Part shown: one piece after another, positions 10,380-21,439 of the stretch
Numbering within the stretch: the first letter of the stretch is position 1
Layout of the letters: each line of letters starts with the position of its first letter
DNA from: Psilocybe azurescens
Lineage: Eukaryota; Basidiomycota; Agaricomycetes; Agaricales; Agrocybaceae
Length of the DNA stretch: 64,000 bases
Reading direction: 5' to 3'
NCBI GenBank assembly: GCA_023853785.1
Contig: JAJIRX010000302.1
Span: 1 to 64,000 of the forward strand
The notes under the pieces: model-generated
Seen by the model: only the letters and a program-made list of their open reading frames with translations
Database searches by the model: none
Told to the model about the DNA's origin: nothing
Position numbers and translations under genes: made by a program

Positions 10380-11420
10380 GCTGTCTGGTAGAGAGTGGAT
10401 GGAGGAATTGATCCAGAGGCATTGTGACCAGATGAAGAATGCCTTTGGTTTCAGGCCAAATGTGTTTTGAAAACTAGAGAAAGAGTTGATTAAAAAGGGT
10501 GGACTGTAGCTTAACAATCAGTTGACACGACTGAGCACCTGGCAATTTTTTGTACCAGGCTGTTAACAACAATTCAGTTTGGAAAACTGTTGAGTGCTTT
10601 CAGCAAAGCAATGAAACAATATCCAAGTAAGTCATCACATAAATCTTCCACCAAGAGTACATCATTTTAAAGTTCTTTTCAAGCACTTTCAAGGCAGTTC
10701 TCAATGCAATTATCTCTCCAGGATTTCCAACATACTACATGAAGCTCCCTGATAGCAACATCATCTTTGAGCACATTCAGACAGATCCAAAATTTGTATT
10801 TTTCAAGAATGTGATTGGAGCAATTGATGGAAGTCATCTTTTGTCAATCCACCATCCATGACATGAGGCTGCCGGCAAGATTGTAGTGGAAATTCAACAC
10901 AGAATATGCTTGCTGCCTGTGACTTTCTGATGCTTTTTGTTTTTGTTTTGGTTGGATGGGAGGGCGGTGCAGCTGATAGCTTTCTCTATCACATTGCTCT
11001 AACAACAGGAGGCTTATCAGTTCCAGAAGGAAAATACTACCCTGCCAGTGCAGGATTTCCAAACTGTGACACATTATTAGTCCCTTATTGCAATGTATGC
11101 TACCATTTGCAAGAGTGGATGCAGAGAAGTCAGCAGTAAATCCTTGGTCTGATTTATATTCTTCATTTTCTCACTTCCAATTCAGTCCATAAAATAAGAA
11201 AAAGCTTTTCAACCTTTGACATTTTCAACTTTGCAATGTAACTGTGCAGATATTTAGAGTACTCAAGCATGAATTCAAGATGGCATGAGAACCAAATGAA
11301 TAACCCTGTTCATGTTCAGTGCTTGATTCCTCTTGCTTTGTGTGTTATTCACAATTATCTGTGTGTTCAGGACCCTGAATGCTATAAAACTGATTTGCAT
11401 CCCTCTCAATGAGACCAGCC
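10380..11420 (+). pseudogene. Harbinger transposase (DDE_4/HARBI1-like), dead
   Basis: Joined frames give FGFRPNVF.KLEKELIKKGG (about 10445), KNVIGAIDGSHL (about 10807-10842, first catalytic Asp), NMLAACDFLMLFVFVLVGWE (about 10903), VPEGKYYPASAGFPN (about 11020) and a final HNYLCVQDPE (about 11350). These are the diagnostic blocks of DDE_4 transposases. In the family the second catalytic Asp lies in a DAGY/DSGY block. Here the text reads ASAGF, so that Asp is replaced by Ser. Multiple stops also interrupt the frame. The encoded enzyme is therefore inactive twice over. Confidence 0.8.
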
Positions 11421-11866
11421 AGTAGGAGATCCCCATGGAGATGTAGTGCCAGAAATGGATCATGTTATTCAAAGTGAATGGGATTGTGCCTATGCTTGAA
11501 GGGGATGCAATTGCAACAGCAATGTGGAACCAATACCAACAGGAGCTGCTTTTTTGTTGTACTAGATCTGTACAAATGTATTTACAGCTTCTCTATCTCA
11601 TCCATCAACCAGAAGTATTATGCTTGCCTCTCCAACTCATTCTTACCATCAAAGCTAAGATATTCTTCAACAATTCATCCCCTTTACAAAAAACAGTACA
11701 TGCCTTTGCAAGAGTATGGGGTTGACAAGCCCTCTTCTTTCCAGATTGTATTCCATACCAGCTCACAATGAGTTTGGCCTTGAACAATGGCAGCCATGAG
11801 TTTAGCTTTAGATAGACTCACAAACACTTCTACCAGCTTCTCAACACAACCAACAAGTTGGCCTAT

Positions 11867-12729
11867 TTAGGCATTTGATGTAGGTTGTACATGTTTACAA
11901 GAAGTTGCTTGAGGGGTTGCCATGTGTTTGCTTCCACAAGAAATATTAGCAGGCTTGTAGAAGTCAATATATATCTGATCTTGGAATAATACAGTACAAC
12001 TCACTGTAGCTTCTGAAACTGAGCTTGATGACATCAGTGGGGCATCATCAAAATTGAGGGTCATGGTCTGAGTTCCTTCATCTTCCTGGCTTGGCTCATG
12101 CTTGATCACCACAAGCCATAGTGTCACTGACAAGCTCTGCAAGGTCATCATACAAGTGGAAACTGTGGGTTCACCAGTTGTTATACTCGTTATACTTCCT
12201 CTTCTTGACTCTGTCCTAGAAAAATAGGTGAGAATAGAAGTTGTAGTTAAAAATCAAAGTTTGATCAATATACTTTGTTATAAAGAATGCCTTTCTATAC
12301 TCCTTCCATTGCTGTAACACACTTTTTGGCATCATCCCACCCAAATCCAGATAAGCCACAAAGGTAGTTGACAGACTTGAACAACACTTTGAGCTAAAAT
12401 CATGGTCAGCATAATAACCTCTCCAAACCAATAGAATTTACCTGCTGCCAATGAGACTTTATCTGGGTGACAGAATACTTATAGTTGAGCATTGTGAGTT
12501 TCCAGGATATGTTATAGTAGACATTGTTCTTGACATTACTATCAGGCTTTTTATCTGAGACATAGACCGCCTTTATTCCTGCCGCAAGAGCATCAAGAGC
12601 AGTGTCATCCCAATCAGCTTGGTCACTGGCAGTGTTTTTCTTACTGTCAGGGTTGTCAGACATGTTGGAGGAGCTGAGGAAAAGGAAAGAAAGGAAAGGA
12701 GTTGAATATTGCACATTAGAAGGCCTCAC
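11867..12729 (-). pseudogene. Harbinger accessory protein with Myb/SANT-like domain, broken
   Basis: From the complement of 12663, MSDNPDSKKNTASDQADWDD opens a Myb/SANT-like (Myb_DNA-bind_3) domain with NVKNNVYYNISWKLTMLNYK and VTQIKSHWQQ. After a possible intron, LSGFGWDDAKKCVTAMEGV appears near 12340, a block typical of this domain, followed by a stop. The acidic tail (complement of about 12151-11867) contains NFDDAPLMSSSSVSE. In PIF/Harbinger elements this second protein helps bind the ends and import the transposase. Stops and frame changes make it a relic. Confidence 0.7.
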
Positions 12730-12899
12730 CGGAGCTCATCATATGGTGCAGCAGTAATTAGGAGAGATTTTTCAAATTGTAGCAGCTGAACGCAGGATAT
12801 GTGACATATCAATGAGATATTTTAAAATCATGTTCTACTTCTTTATTTGGGCTAGATATACCAGTACATGTTAAATGTGATCCATTGCTGAACAGGCCC

Positions 12900-12902
12900 T
12901 AA
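12900..12902. repeat. Target-site duplication TAA (right)
   Basis: Direct copy of the TAA at 10031-10033, immediately outside the right inverted repeat of the Harbinger element. Confidence 0.85.
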
Positions 12903-14713
12903 GTGCTTAATGAGCAAAAAAAGAGGAAAGAATATGCAATGCGAAGTGTTGGACAAATTCCCTATCTGCTCCCTCTTAGTCATCAATCACTTGACCTACT
13001 GACAACACTCACTTCATTTCATCTCCTCTCTTCTTTCCTCAGTTGTTCATTCTTGATATTCACTGAGGTATGTTTACATTACTAGCTCTCCTTACACATA
13101 CATAGATACTCATTAGCACTTGTATCCTAGTCAGTCAATCCTGTCTTGGTAATATAAACACAGTCATTCATCCTTGATGTTCACTGAGTCAGTCAATCCA
13201 GTCTAGTACTTACACAAAAACACAAACACAAAAAATAATATGACTTGGAAGGAAAAACAAAACTTGCTTGGAAACAAAAAGAAAGGGATTGAAGGTATGC
13301 ACAAATAAACTGAGACAAAGGGTCAAGAGAAAATTCAATAGAAAGGGTCAAACTCAGGAGGGAGAAGATTGGGCAAGCTGTTGGGTGTGGCAGAGCAAGT
13401 GCAACCACCTGTCAAAGATTCATGTTCAGCGATCAGGCAAGCCAGCAGACAGCAAGCATCAGAGACTTTGTTGTTGGCAAGATGGAGGTTGGCTTGTGCA
13501 AGAATCAGCATAGCACATAGCTAGGTGGAAAAGATAGCATGCACCTTGTAAAGCAGTGAGACATAGATGGATATGAGCAGTGTTGATGTAGTTCCTGCAC
13601 AAAGCTGCATGGAGCAAGAGACAGTCAATGTTGTTAGAAGTGGAGTAAATGTGATATGCCAAGTCAGAGACAGTTGTAGAAAGCAGCTTGTGGAAAAATT
13701 TGCAGATCTCTCAAGTGGAGATGCAATGGGAAAAACAGTAAGGGTGAGATACACAGACTGGGCAGGGCCAGTGTTTGCAAAGGAAGAAATAAACAATGCA
13801 GAGTTTCTGAGACAACAAGTGAGAAATTTTGAAGGAGAAAAGCATGTGAGCCTGGGCAGATTTGTTGAGAGAGGGAGGGTTTGTGAATGGCAGATGAGTG
13901 TAGAGTCTTGTTCTAATAGCAGACAAAGACCAGGAAGGAGTGACAGACAGACAAGTGAAAGTGATGGGTGTATAGACCAGAACAAGACTGAGGTACATAC
14001 AAGACAGAACATGGTATTTTATATGGACATGTGACCAGTGGAGCAGGTCATGCTACATTAGAGTGGTCTATTCTAACAGAAGGTGCAAGAACTATATCTG
14101 AGGGCAGGAAAACTTCTTCTTCAATATAGATAGATTACATGATGTTATACTATGAATATTGAATGATGAATAAAGGCATAGTCTGCTACAAATAAGGAGG
14201 TATGATAGCAATGCACAAAGAACTGAATGAAAGTTTAAACTTCTGCATAAAGAATCAAAAGTGGCAGTGATCATGAAACAAAGAAAACTAAGAATGAAGA
14301 TGAATAAATGTCTACAAATGATAGAAAGACATCACAAGGTACTCTGAAAATGCAAAGATGATCAATGAAAAGGTAAATAACATGATAGAACCTATAGGAA
14401 AGTCTTCCTGATACCCTGAATCTTCCTCACAAACACTCTAAATACTGGAATGAGTTGCAGATCCTATCTTGAGCTTCAATGGAGTGTAGGATATGTATAG
14501 CATAGCCTTGCAGCTGATCCATACATTGTACAAACTAGGAAACTGATAGATCAGCATGTGACCAAGGAAGATGATCTGCAGTGAACCCAAATAGGTGCAA
14601 GGTGCACAAAGTGTGGGTCTGGGTCCCCATTCATGGTGTGGCCGCCTGTGTCCCTGTCCCCAGTGATGGGGTGCACAACTCTATGTGACTGCGATGACAG
14701 CAGGGACAATGAG
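12903..14713. other. Unassigned AT-rich/purine-rich DNA, possible retroelement remnants
   Basis: The start is CT-rich with repeated TCAGTCAATCC and TGTTCACTGAG phrases (about 13020-13200). From about 13220 to 14030 the plus strand is purine-biased. One frame of 155 codons is open (13567-14034), but its product (MDMSSVDVVPAQ...) resembles nothing I recognise, and the opposite strand is also open over much of it. No intron or splice pattern supports a gene. It could be leader sequence of an LTR element. 14035-14713 holds nothing recognisable. Confidence 0.3.
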
Positions 14714-14715
14714 TA

Positions 14716-14970
14716 CTCGTGCTTACCATAAAAAGTGTTGCATCATCAAAAATTCCCACATTTAGATCAAATGTTGTCCTTGAATTTCATGTGGCTTGGG
14801 CACATCCTATGATTCAGTTCTTTGTTGGAGTAGTAAAATGAGAGTAATAAGGTGTTATAACATGAATTTTGACTAGAATTATACAGTGTATTTGTTGTAA
14901 AATCCAGACACAACAAACATCACGCATCTGCATTTCTTACATAAGCGACACCGTTTATGGTGAGCACGAG
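14716..14970. mobile_element. MITE copy 1 (TA target duplication)
   Basis: This 255 bp element begins CTCGTGCTTACCATAAAAAG and ends with the near-perfect complement ...GTTTATGGTGAGCACGAG. It is flanked by TA on both sides (14714-14715 and 14971-14972). A second copy lies inverted at 18087-18340. It has no coding capacity. The TA duplication and terminal repeats suit a Tc1/mariner-mobilised MITE, though the terminal sequence is not a known Stowaway end that I can name. Confidence 0.85.
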
Positions 14971-15561
14971 TATGACGAGGCAGTACGAAGTGTTGCTGGA
15001 GGAGATGCAGCGTGAGATGGTGTGGTTGCGGGATTAGGCGTATTCGGCGTGGGTGCTGTGGCTGACAGATGTATTGCTATCTTCGAAACTGTCGAACGAC
15101 CTAAATTTTAATGCAGCGCCGAATGTTCAAATGTTTAAGGTAGAGTATAGAATATCTTTTCTACGCCCGTTTTTCAGTCCCAATTATATTTGTTGTCCTA
15201 ACTCCATTGCAGGTCCAAAATACAGTACTAATTCTACACAAGACAAAATACTATACAATGCAAATCTACATAAGTAGATTATCTCCAACGAACTTTAACA
15301 TTTGAACTACTTAAATGAGTCCATTCGAATGTCCGCACAAAATTTCAAGGTGCCGATTGCTCTTGTTCGTCCTTTACCTGTCCGATCCGAATCCCGATCC
15401 CAGATTCCTGATCCCAACAATAGGTCCAGTCCGAGTCCAATATAGTACATAGTACACGCAAACGATACACTAACGAGAGCAGTGTACGCTATCGTAAATA
15501 AGTAACTGTCTTCAGACTTGATAGTCTCCAGATCTCAGTGTGACATCTGCACCCGACACCT

Positions 15562-16848
15562 TCACGTCAGCAACCGGGGTAGGCAGCGGATAACTTGAGT
15601 AAATCGAGGCGCTAAAGTCTCTTCCGATGGAACTTGCACGATAACTAGTCTTTTGAAACTGCAACTCGGATTTTGAGCCGGTTATACGAGATGCGGTCGA
15701 TATGACTGTGTCGTTGGGGCTGTAAGCGCAACCCTTGCCACCAGAATTGTTGGAGACATTCCCTGATTCCAGGGTAAACGTTATTATTCAATGTAGGATA
15801 GGAGCCACGTACTGCAGAGATAATCAGCAATATTTGCATGTAATAGTTAGCTTCATCCGCCGGAGATCCTATTAATGTGAATGACGGAACGACTGTGGTG
15901 ATGGCATTGAGGGAAAGGATGAGCGAATAAACTGCGGCTGACTCGATGACCAGCACCACAATACGGCTGAATAGTTTTTTCGAAAGTGGGCAACTTTTTG
16001 AACGAAAGGCGGAGTGTATTCTGTACCAAATAAAAATGTCGTAATCACTGTAGTGCCTAGGGATGTGAGCATAGAAGCGCCCGCAATGTCATTGAATACG
16101 TCGGCGATTGCATCCGAGGCGCTTTGCGGACTGTGTAATATATCAAAAACTGTTGTTGAAAGGAAGAGACCTGCCGCGACAACATGTCAGATTTTAATAC
16201 AGTAGCTCATGCGAAATTTCATCCGAATGTAAGACTCACCAACTTCCCCAACAAAAAGTATCAGAGGGACTGTAATTATCCGGTACGATTTTCCCCAGAC
16301 GTGATAGCATCTCCATATCTGTCGGTCGAGATTTGGAGATGAGAATGACGCGATAATCCATTGCATTGACTAACCAGCAGTCCATCAGATAAAATTATTG
16401 GACAATAGAACAGAGTTTGGTTAAGTGTCGATATCCATTGGGGACCGCCACCCAACATCGAATAAAATATATCTTCTCTCGTGTCTCCTTCGATCACGAC
16501 GGACCAAGAGAGTAGATACCATTGCACAATAAGTAGAGAGAAGCAAAACAGGTATAACGCAGAAGTTGCCGATAAAATAATGCGTCGATTCATGTTCGCG
16601 GTCTTTTTGGATACTGTGGAGAACGCTGTCGGGACATCCCTTAGGAATAGATGAAAAGAACCTACGGTGAAGGTACATTGTTCCAGCATATACCAAGGTG
16701 TAGATGCCTAAAATATGTCAGCTTGTGGTGTTTATATTGGCGGAAGTGTCAATGTACCCATCAGAACACTAAAAAGCATTGAGGAATTGAGAGAGGCGCT
16801 TATGACAACCTCTTGTATGTCGACTGGAAAAGAGTCCTGTGTATCCAT
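15562..16848 (-). CDS. Family 1 seven-TM membrane protein, copy A (frame broken near the 3' end)
   Basis: An orphan multi-pass membrane protein. It starts MDTQDSFPVDIQEVVISASL (ATG complement of 16846-16848), a start shared with copy B; the first exon is 16758-16848 (91 bp, the same length as in B). Conserved blocks are YTLVYAGTMYLHR, the hydrophobic helix SATSALYLFCFSLLIVQWYL, the motif IWRCYHVWGKSYR, the helix RIVVLVIESAAVYSLILSL and GMSPTILVARVAL. The WRC motif and the G-x-x-PT-x-x-VAR block recur in agaricomycete 7-TM proteins of unknown function. Relative to B, one base is missing near 15718 and one gained near 15620, so as written the protein ends about 40 residues early (stop near 15680). 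Plasma-membrane location is inferred. Confidence 0.6.
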
Positions 16849-18086
16849 GAGCTCGGAATGTTTTGTTTAGCTCAGTACCGGACAGCTCCTTATGTACGAT
16901 TTTTATATATAACGCTAATAGAATCGAGTGCATTTTGGTGTCGATTGGATTATGAAATCATCATGGCCGCAGGATGGAATTACCCCGTCACTCCTGACTT
17001 GTAAAATTCAACCTGTCCAGTTGAGTCTTGTTGGGTGGGTACGCTAAAGATACCCTTTGATGCAAAGACAACCTCCTATGTTTTATGGTTCACCGATGGT
17101 ACAGATATGCCTCAATTGGCTTTTGATCGCAGGAAGATATTTTTGTTGTTTCCAGATAGAAAGTGTGATGTCCCATATGACAGAATAAACCCACGGACAC
17201 GAACATATCAGTTTGATCTACCAAGCATCAGTCAATGGGACTTCACCGTTGCTTGATGTTGATGATCACATGGTTTTGAAATGAAATATGTGTAGTGAGG
17301 CATAATGCATCGAACGATAGTAGAAAAATAAGTAGCCTGTCATTGTACCTTCCATTTCTCTTCCTGATCATATCCTTGATACCTTATCTCAAATGTTGAG
17401 AACTGACATTGACGTTTGCGAGATAGAAACGGGGACCAAAATGAAATAAAGTATGTACCTTAACGCTATAATGAGTACTCACAGGGCATGGAGACGGAGA
17501 ATCAAAGACAAATAAGCCGCGGAGCCTTCGGAGGTAGCCTGTAGATCAGGATTGTGCGATAACACAAATCTAGAAAGCAAGGTGAGGAACAACAATCTCA
17601 TACGTATCCGCGTGGTATGTTTTATGGAGACATTGAGTATGGGTCTCAATGAAGACTCATCGTTGTATCTGAGGGAGCACAAGGACAATGAGCGGGAACG
17701 GGAGGGGAGGGAGGAGGATCGAAATACCGGGACAGAGGCACACCGCGGGGGCCCGTCAACGCACGAAGCTTGAAGTCGTTGTCGGTGGGGAGAGGTTGGG
17801 TATTGGAATCAGGCAATCAACGATTATTCTGGAATGCGTTTGTTTTGGGGATGGATCACATCATAGCCAATGTTGTTCGGATGAATTATCTTAATCTACA
17901 GACAGAAAGAATGTTACGTGGAAAGACAAGTGTCTAGGTTATTTTCTTCTGCTAGCCTCCCGCATTAAAATTGAAGTATGAGTTCTACTCGCAAATTCCT
18001 AATCCCAATCCCAATCTCAGCCCAATCCTAAGCTCAAGCTCAAGCCAAGCCTGTATCCAGTCCAAGTCCTGCATGCTACGTCTATA
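16849..18086. other. Non-family-1 part of unit A, with a short plus-strand frame
   Basis: A plus-strand frame (17035-17256) ends LPSISQWDFTVA and corresponds to the last 70 or so codons of the longer frame in unit B. A stop at 17002-17004 separates it from its upstream part, so in unit A it is at best a fragment. From 17257 to 18060 there is a GC-rich tract (about 17690-17780) and CCCAATCCCAATC microrepeats near 18000, without a credible gene. Confidence 0.35.
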
Positions 18087-18340
18087 CTCGTGCTCACCTT
18101 AAAAGGTGTAGCTTATGTAAGAAATGCGGATGCGTGATGTTTTTGTGTCTGGATTTTACAACAAATACACCGTATAATTATTGTCAAAATTCTTGTTATA
18201 ACGTCTTCTTACTCTCATCTTAATACTCCAACAAAGAACAGAATTGTAGGATGTGCCCAAGCCACATGAAATGCAAGGAGAACATTTGATCTAAGTGTGG
18301 GAAATTTTGATGATGTGACACTTTTTATGGTAAGCATGAG
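18087..18340. mobile_element. MITE copy 2, inverted relative to copy 1
   Basis: This 254 bp element begins CTCGTGCTCACCTTAAAAGG and ends ...TTTTTATGGTAAGCATGAG, flanked by TA on both sides. Read in reverse it matches copy 1 (14716-14970) over its whole length with scattered substitutions. The equivalent place at the end of unit B (about 21327-21340) reads TGCTACGTATGTATACGTCA with a single TA and no element, so it is an empty site. Confidence 0.9.
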
Positions 18341-18771
18341 TATACGTCAACGGTGACACGAAATATCTGTACACCCGTTTCCCAATCCTAATTACATTTC
18401 GTGCCCCAACTCCATTGCAGGTCCAAAATCCAGTGATGATTCTACACGAGACGAAATACTATACAAGGCAAATCTACATAAGTAGTTCATGTCCAACGAA
18501 CTGTAACATTTGAACTACTTAAATGAGTCCATTCGAATGTCCGCAGAAATTTTTAAGGTCCCGATTGCTCCTGTTTGCCCTTTGCCCCTCCTCCCAATCC
18601 CAATCCCGGTTCCAAATTCATAATCTCAACAAGTCCAGTCCGAGTCCAATATAGTACACAGTATACGCAAACGATACACCGACGAGCAGCGGTATACGCT
18701 ATCGTAAATAAGTAACTGTCTTCAGACTTGATAGTCTCCAGATCTCAGTGTGACATCTGCACCCGACACCT

Positions 18772-20063
18772 TTACGTTAGTAACCGGGGTAGGCAGCGGA
18801 TGGCCTGAGTAAATCGAGGCGCTAAAGTCTCCCCGATGGAACTTGCACGATAACTAGTCTTTTGAAACTGCAACTCGGATTTTGAGCCGGTTATACGAGA
18901 CGCGGTCGATATGACTGTGTCGTTGGGAGCTGTAAGCGCAACCCTTGCCACCAGAATTGTTGGAGACATTCCCTGATTCCAGGGTAAACGTCATTATCCA
19001 ATGTATGATAGGAGCCACGTACTGCAGCGACGGTCAGCAATATTTGCATGTAATAGTTAACTTCTACGGCCGGAGATCCTATTGCTGTGAATAACGGAAC
19101 GACTGCGGTGATGGCATTAAGGAATAGGACGAGCGAATAAACTGCGGCTGACTCGATGACCAGCACCACAATACGGCTGAATATCTTTTTTTGAAGGCGG
19201 GCAACTTTTCGAACGACAGACAGAATGTATTCTGTACCAAATAAGAAATGTTGTAATCACTGTAGTGCTTAGGGATATGAGCATAGAACCTCCCGCAATG
19301 CTATTGAATACGTGGGTGATTGTATCCGAGCCGCTTTGCTGACTGAATAATATTTCAAAAATTGTCGTTGAAAGGAAGAGACCTGCCGTGACAACATGTC
19401 AGATTTTAGTTGAGCTGCTCATGCGAGATTTCATCCGAACGTAAGACTTACCCATTTCCCCAACAAAAAGTATCAGAGTTACTGTAATTACCCGATATGA
19501 TTGTCCCCAAACGTGATAGCATCTCCATATCTGTCGAGATTTGGAGATGAGAATGACGCGATAATCCATTGCATTGACTAACCATCAGTCCATCGGATAA
19601 AATTATTGGACAATAGAACAGAGTTTGGTTAAGTATCGATATCCATTGAGGACCACGATCCAACATCGAATAAAACATGTCTTCTCTCGTGTCTCCATCG
19701 ATCACGACGGACAAAGAAAGTAGGTACCATTGCACAATAAGTAGAGAAAAGCAGAACAGGTATAGCGCAGAAATTGCCGATAGAATAATGCGTCGATTCA
19801 TGTTCGCGGTCTTTTTGGACACTGCAGGGAATGCTGTTAGAATATCCCTTCGAAGTAGAAGAAAAGAACCTACGATGAAGGTACATTGTTCCAGCATATA
19901 CCAAGGTGTAGATTCCTGAAATACGTCAGCTTGTGGTATTTGGTATTTGTATTGGCGAAAATGCCAATGTACCCATCAGAACACTAAAAAGCATTGAGGA
20001 ATTGAGAGAGGCGCTTATGACAACCTCTTGTATGTCGAGCGGGAAAGAGTCCTGTGTATCCAT
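18772..20063 (-). CDS. Family 1 seven-TM membrane protein, copy B
   Basis: Six exons: 19973-20063, 19874-19915, 19583-19821, 19452-19530, 19023-19382 and 18772-18972. All introns are GT-AG and 45-70 bp. Spliced, and after removing one base from a seven-T run at 19186-19192, the frame is 337 codons (336 residues). Without that correction the frame fails between RIHSV and SRIVVLVIESAAVYS. Exons 2, 4 and 5 have the same lengths (42, 79 and 359 corrected) as in the paralogue at 52.5 kb, which confirms the model. About seven hydrophobic helices; motifs IWRCYHVWG and MSPTILVARVAL; hydrophilic C-terminal tail. Function unknown. It resembles agaric 7-TM orphan proteins by motif only. The A-unit paralogue is collinear. 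Confidence 0.75.
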
Positions 20064-20113
20064 GAGTTCGGGAATTTTGTTCAGCTTAGTACCGAACACC
20101 TCCTTATGTACGG

Positions 20114-20470
20114 TTGTTAGATATAACGCTAATAGAATCGAGTTCATTTTGGTGCCAATTCCATTATGAAATCCCCGTGGATACAGGAAGGAACTACCCC
20201 GTTACTTTTGACTTCCCGAATTTCACTTCTCAAGTTGAATCTTGTTGGGTGGATACGCTCAAGGTACGCTTTGGTGGAAAGACAACCGCCTATGTTTTAT
20301 GGTTCACCGATGGCACAGATATGCCTCAATTAGCTTTTGAACATAGGAAGATATTTTTGTTGTTTCTAGATAGAAAGTGCGATGTCCCATATGATAGAAT
20401 AAACCCACGGACACGAACATATCAGTTTGATCTACCAAGCATCAGTCAATGGGACTTCACCGTTGCTTGA
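20114..20470 (+). CDS. Hypothetical protein, divergent from family 1 copy B
   Basis: An open frame of 118 codons ends WDFTVA-stop and starts 51 bp from the start of family 1 copy B on the other strand. The text (NYPVTFDFPNFTSQVESCW ... VLWFTDGTDMPQLAF ... NPRTRTYQFDLPSISQW) reads like a beta-rich protein rather than noise. Several A/B differences in this stretch are silent (for example TGT/TGC, GAC/GAT and GGT/GGC in shared codons). The N-terminus may lie in an upstream exon. I do not recognise a family, and the frame could be fortuitous. Confidence 0.25.
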   Translation: MLDITLIESSSFWCQFHYEIPVDTGRNYPVTFDFPNFTSQVESCWVDTLKVRFGGKTTAYVLWFTDGTDMPQLAFEHRKIFLLFLDRKCDVPYDRINPRTRTYQFDLPSISQWDFTVA

Positions 20471-21439
20471 CATTGACGAGATCGTTGATGATCGCATGAT
20501 TTTGGAATGAAGTAGGTGTAGTGAGGCGTAATGCAACGAACGATAAAATAGAAAAATAAGTAGCCTGTCATTGTACCTTCCATTTCTCTTCCTGATCATA
20601 TCCTTGATACCTTATCTCAAATGTTGAGAACTGACATCGACGTTCGCGAGATAGTAACAGTGACCAAAATGAAAGAAAGTATGTACCTTAACGTTATAAT
20701 GAGTACTCACAGGGCATGGAGACGGAGAATCAAAGACAAATAAGCCGCGGAGCCTTCGGAGGTAGCCTGTAGATCAGGATTGTGCGATAACACAAATCTA
20801 GAAAGCAAGGTGAGGAACAACAATCTCATACGTATCCGCGCAATATATTTTATGGAAAAATTGCGTATGGGCTACGATGAAGACTCATAGGTAGGCCTGA
20901 TGCAGCGCAAGGACAATGAGCGGGAACGGGAGGGGCGGGAGGAGGACCGAACGGTGCGGTGGCGGCCCGAAATACCGGGACAGAGGCACACCGCGGGGGC
21001 CCGTCAACGCGCGAAGCTTGAAGTTGTTGTCGGTGGGAGAGAGGTTGGGCATTGGAATCAGGCACATCAACGCTTATTCTGAAATGCGTTTGTTTTAGGG
21101 ATGGATTGCATCATAGCCAATGTTGTTCGGATGAATTATCTTAATCTACAGACAGAAAGCATGTTACGTGGAAGTGTCTAGATCATCGTTCTCTTCTGAA
21201 AGCCTCCCGCATTAAAATTGAAGTATGAATTCCACTCGCAGATTCCTAATCCCAATCCCAATATCAGCCCAACCCTAAGCTCAAGCTCAGGTCAAGCCCG
21301 TATCCAGTCCAAGTCCTGCATGCTACGTATGTATACGTCAACGATGACACGAAATATTACGGAGAATTGGAATATTATAACAAGATATTAACAGCCTCAG
21401 GTATCAAAGGAACTATATCAATAAAAGTGCGAAAATAGT

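Larger units (their letters stand above)
10034..12899. mobile_element. PIF/Harbinger DNA transposon, full length but inactive
   Basis: The element is 2,866 bp. Its left end GGGCCTGTTTGGTAACAGAT and its right end, read as complement GGGCCTGTTCAGCAATGGAT, continue inward and agree at about 22 of 27 positions. Flanking TAA trinucleotides (10031-10033 and 12900-12902) are the target duplication. Inside are a plus-strand transposase relic and a minus-strand Myb/SANT-like relic in convergent arrangement, the standard two-gene layout of this superfamily. Both genes carry stops and frame changes, so the element could move only with help from another copy. Confidence 0.9.
15151..18361. repeat. Segmental duplication 1, unit A
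   Basis: Collinear with unit B (18362-21346) from AATATCT...ACTCCATTGCAGGTCCAAAA to GACACGAAATAT. Unit A carries a minus-strand family 1 membrane gene and, in its tail, MITE copy 2. The units abut directly in head-to-tail order. They differ by scattered substitutions and small indels, so the duplication is not recent enough to be an assembly echo. Confidence 0.9.
18362..21346. repeat. Segmental duplication 1, unit B
   Basis: Second head-to-tail unit, homologous to 15151-18361 but without the MITE. It carries family 1 copy B on the minus strand. Its end GTCAACGATGACACGAAATAT matches the end of unit A, and the single-copy sequence of the next gene follows. Confidence 0.9.

Noticed and set aside
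13567..14034. 155-codon plus-strand frame as a retroelement protein
   Set aside because: No zinc knuckle, protease or polymerase motif, and the opposite strand is open over the same stretch.
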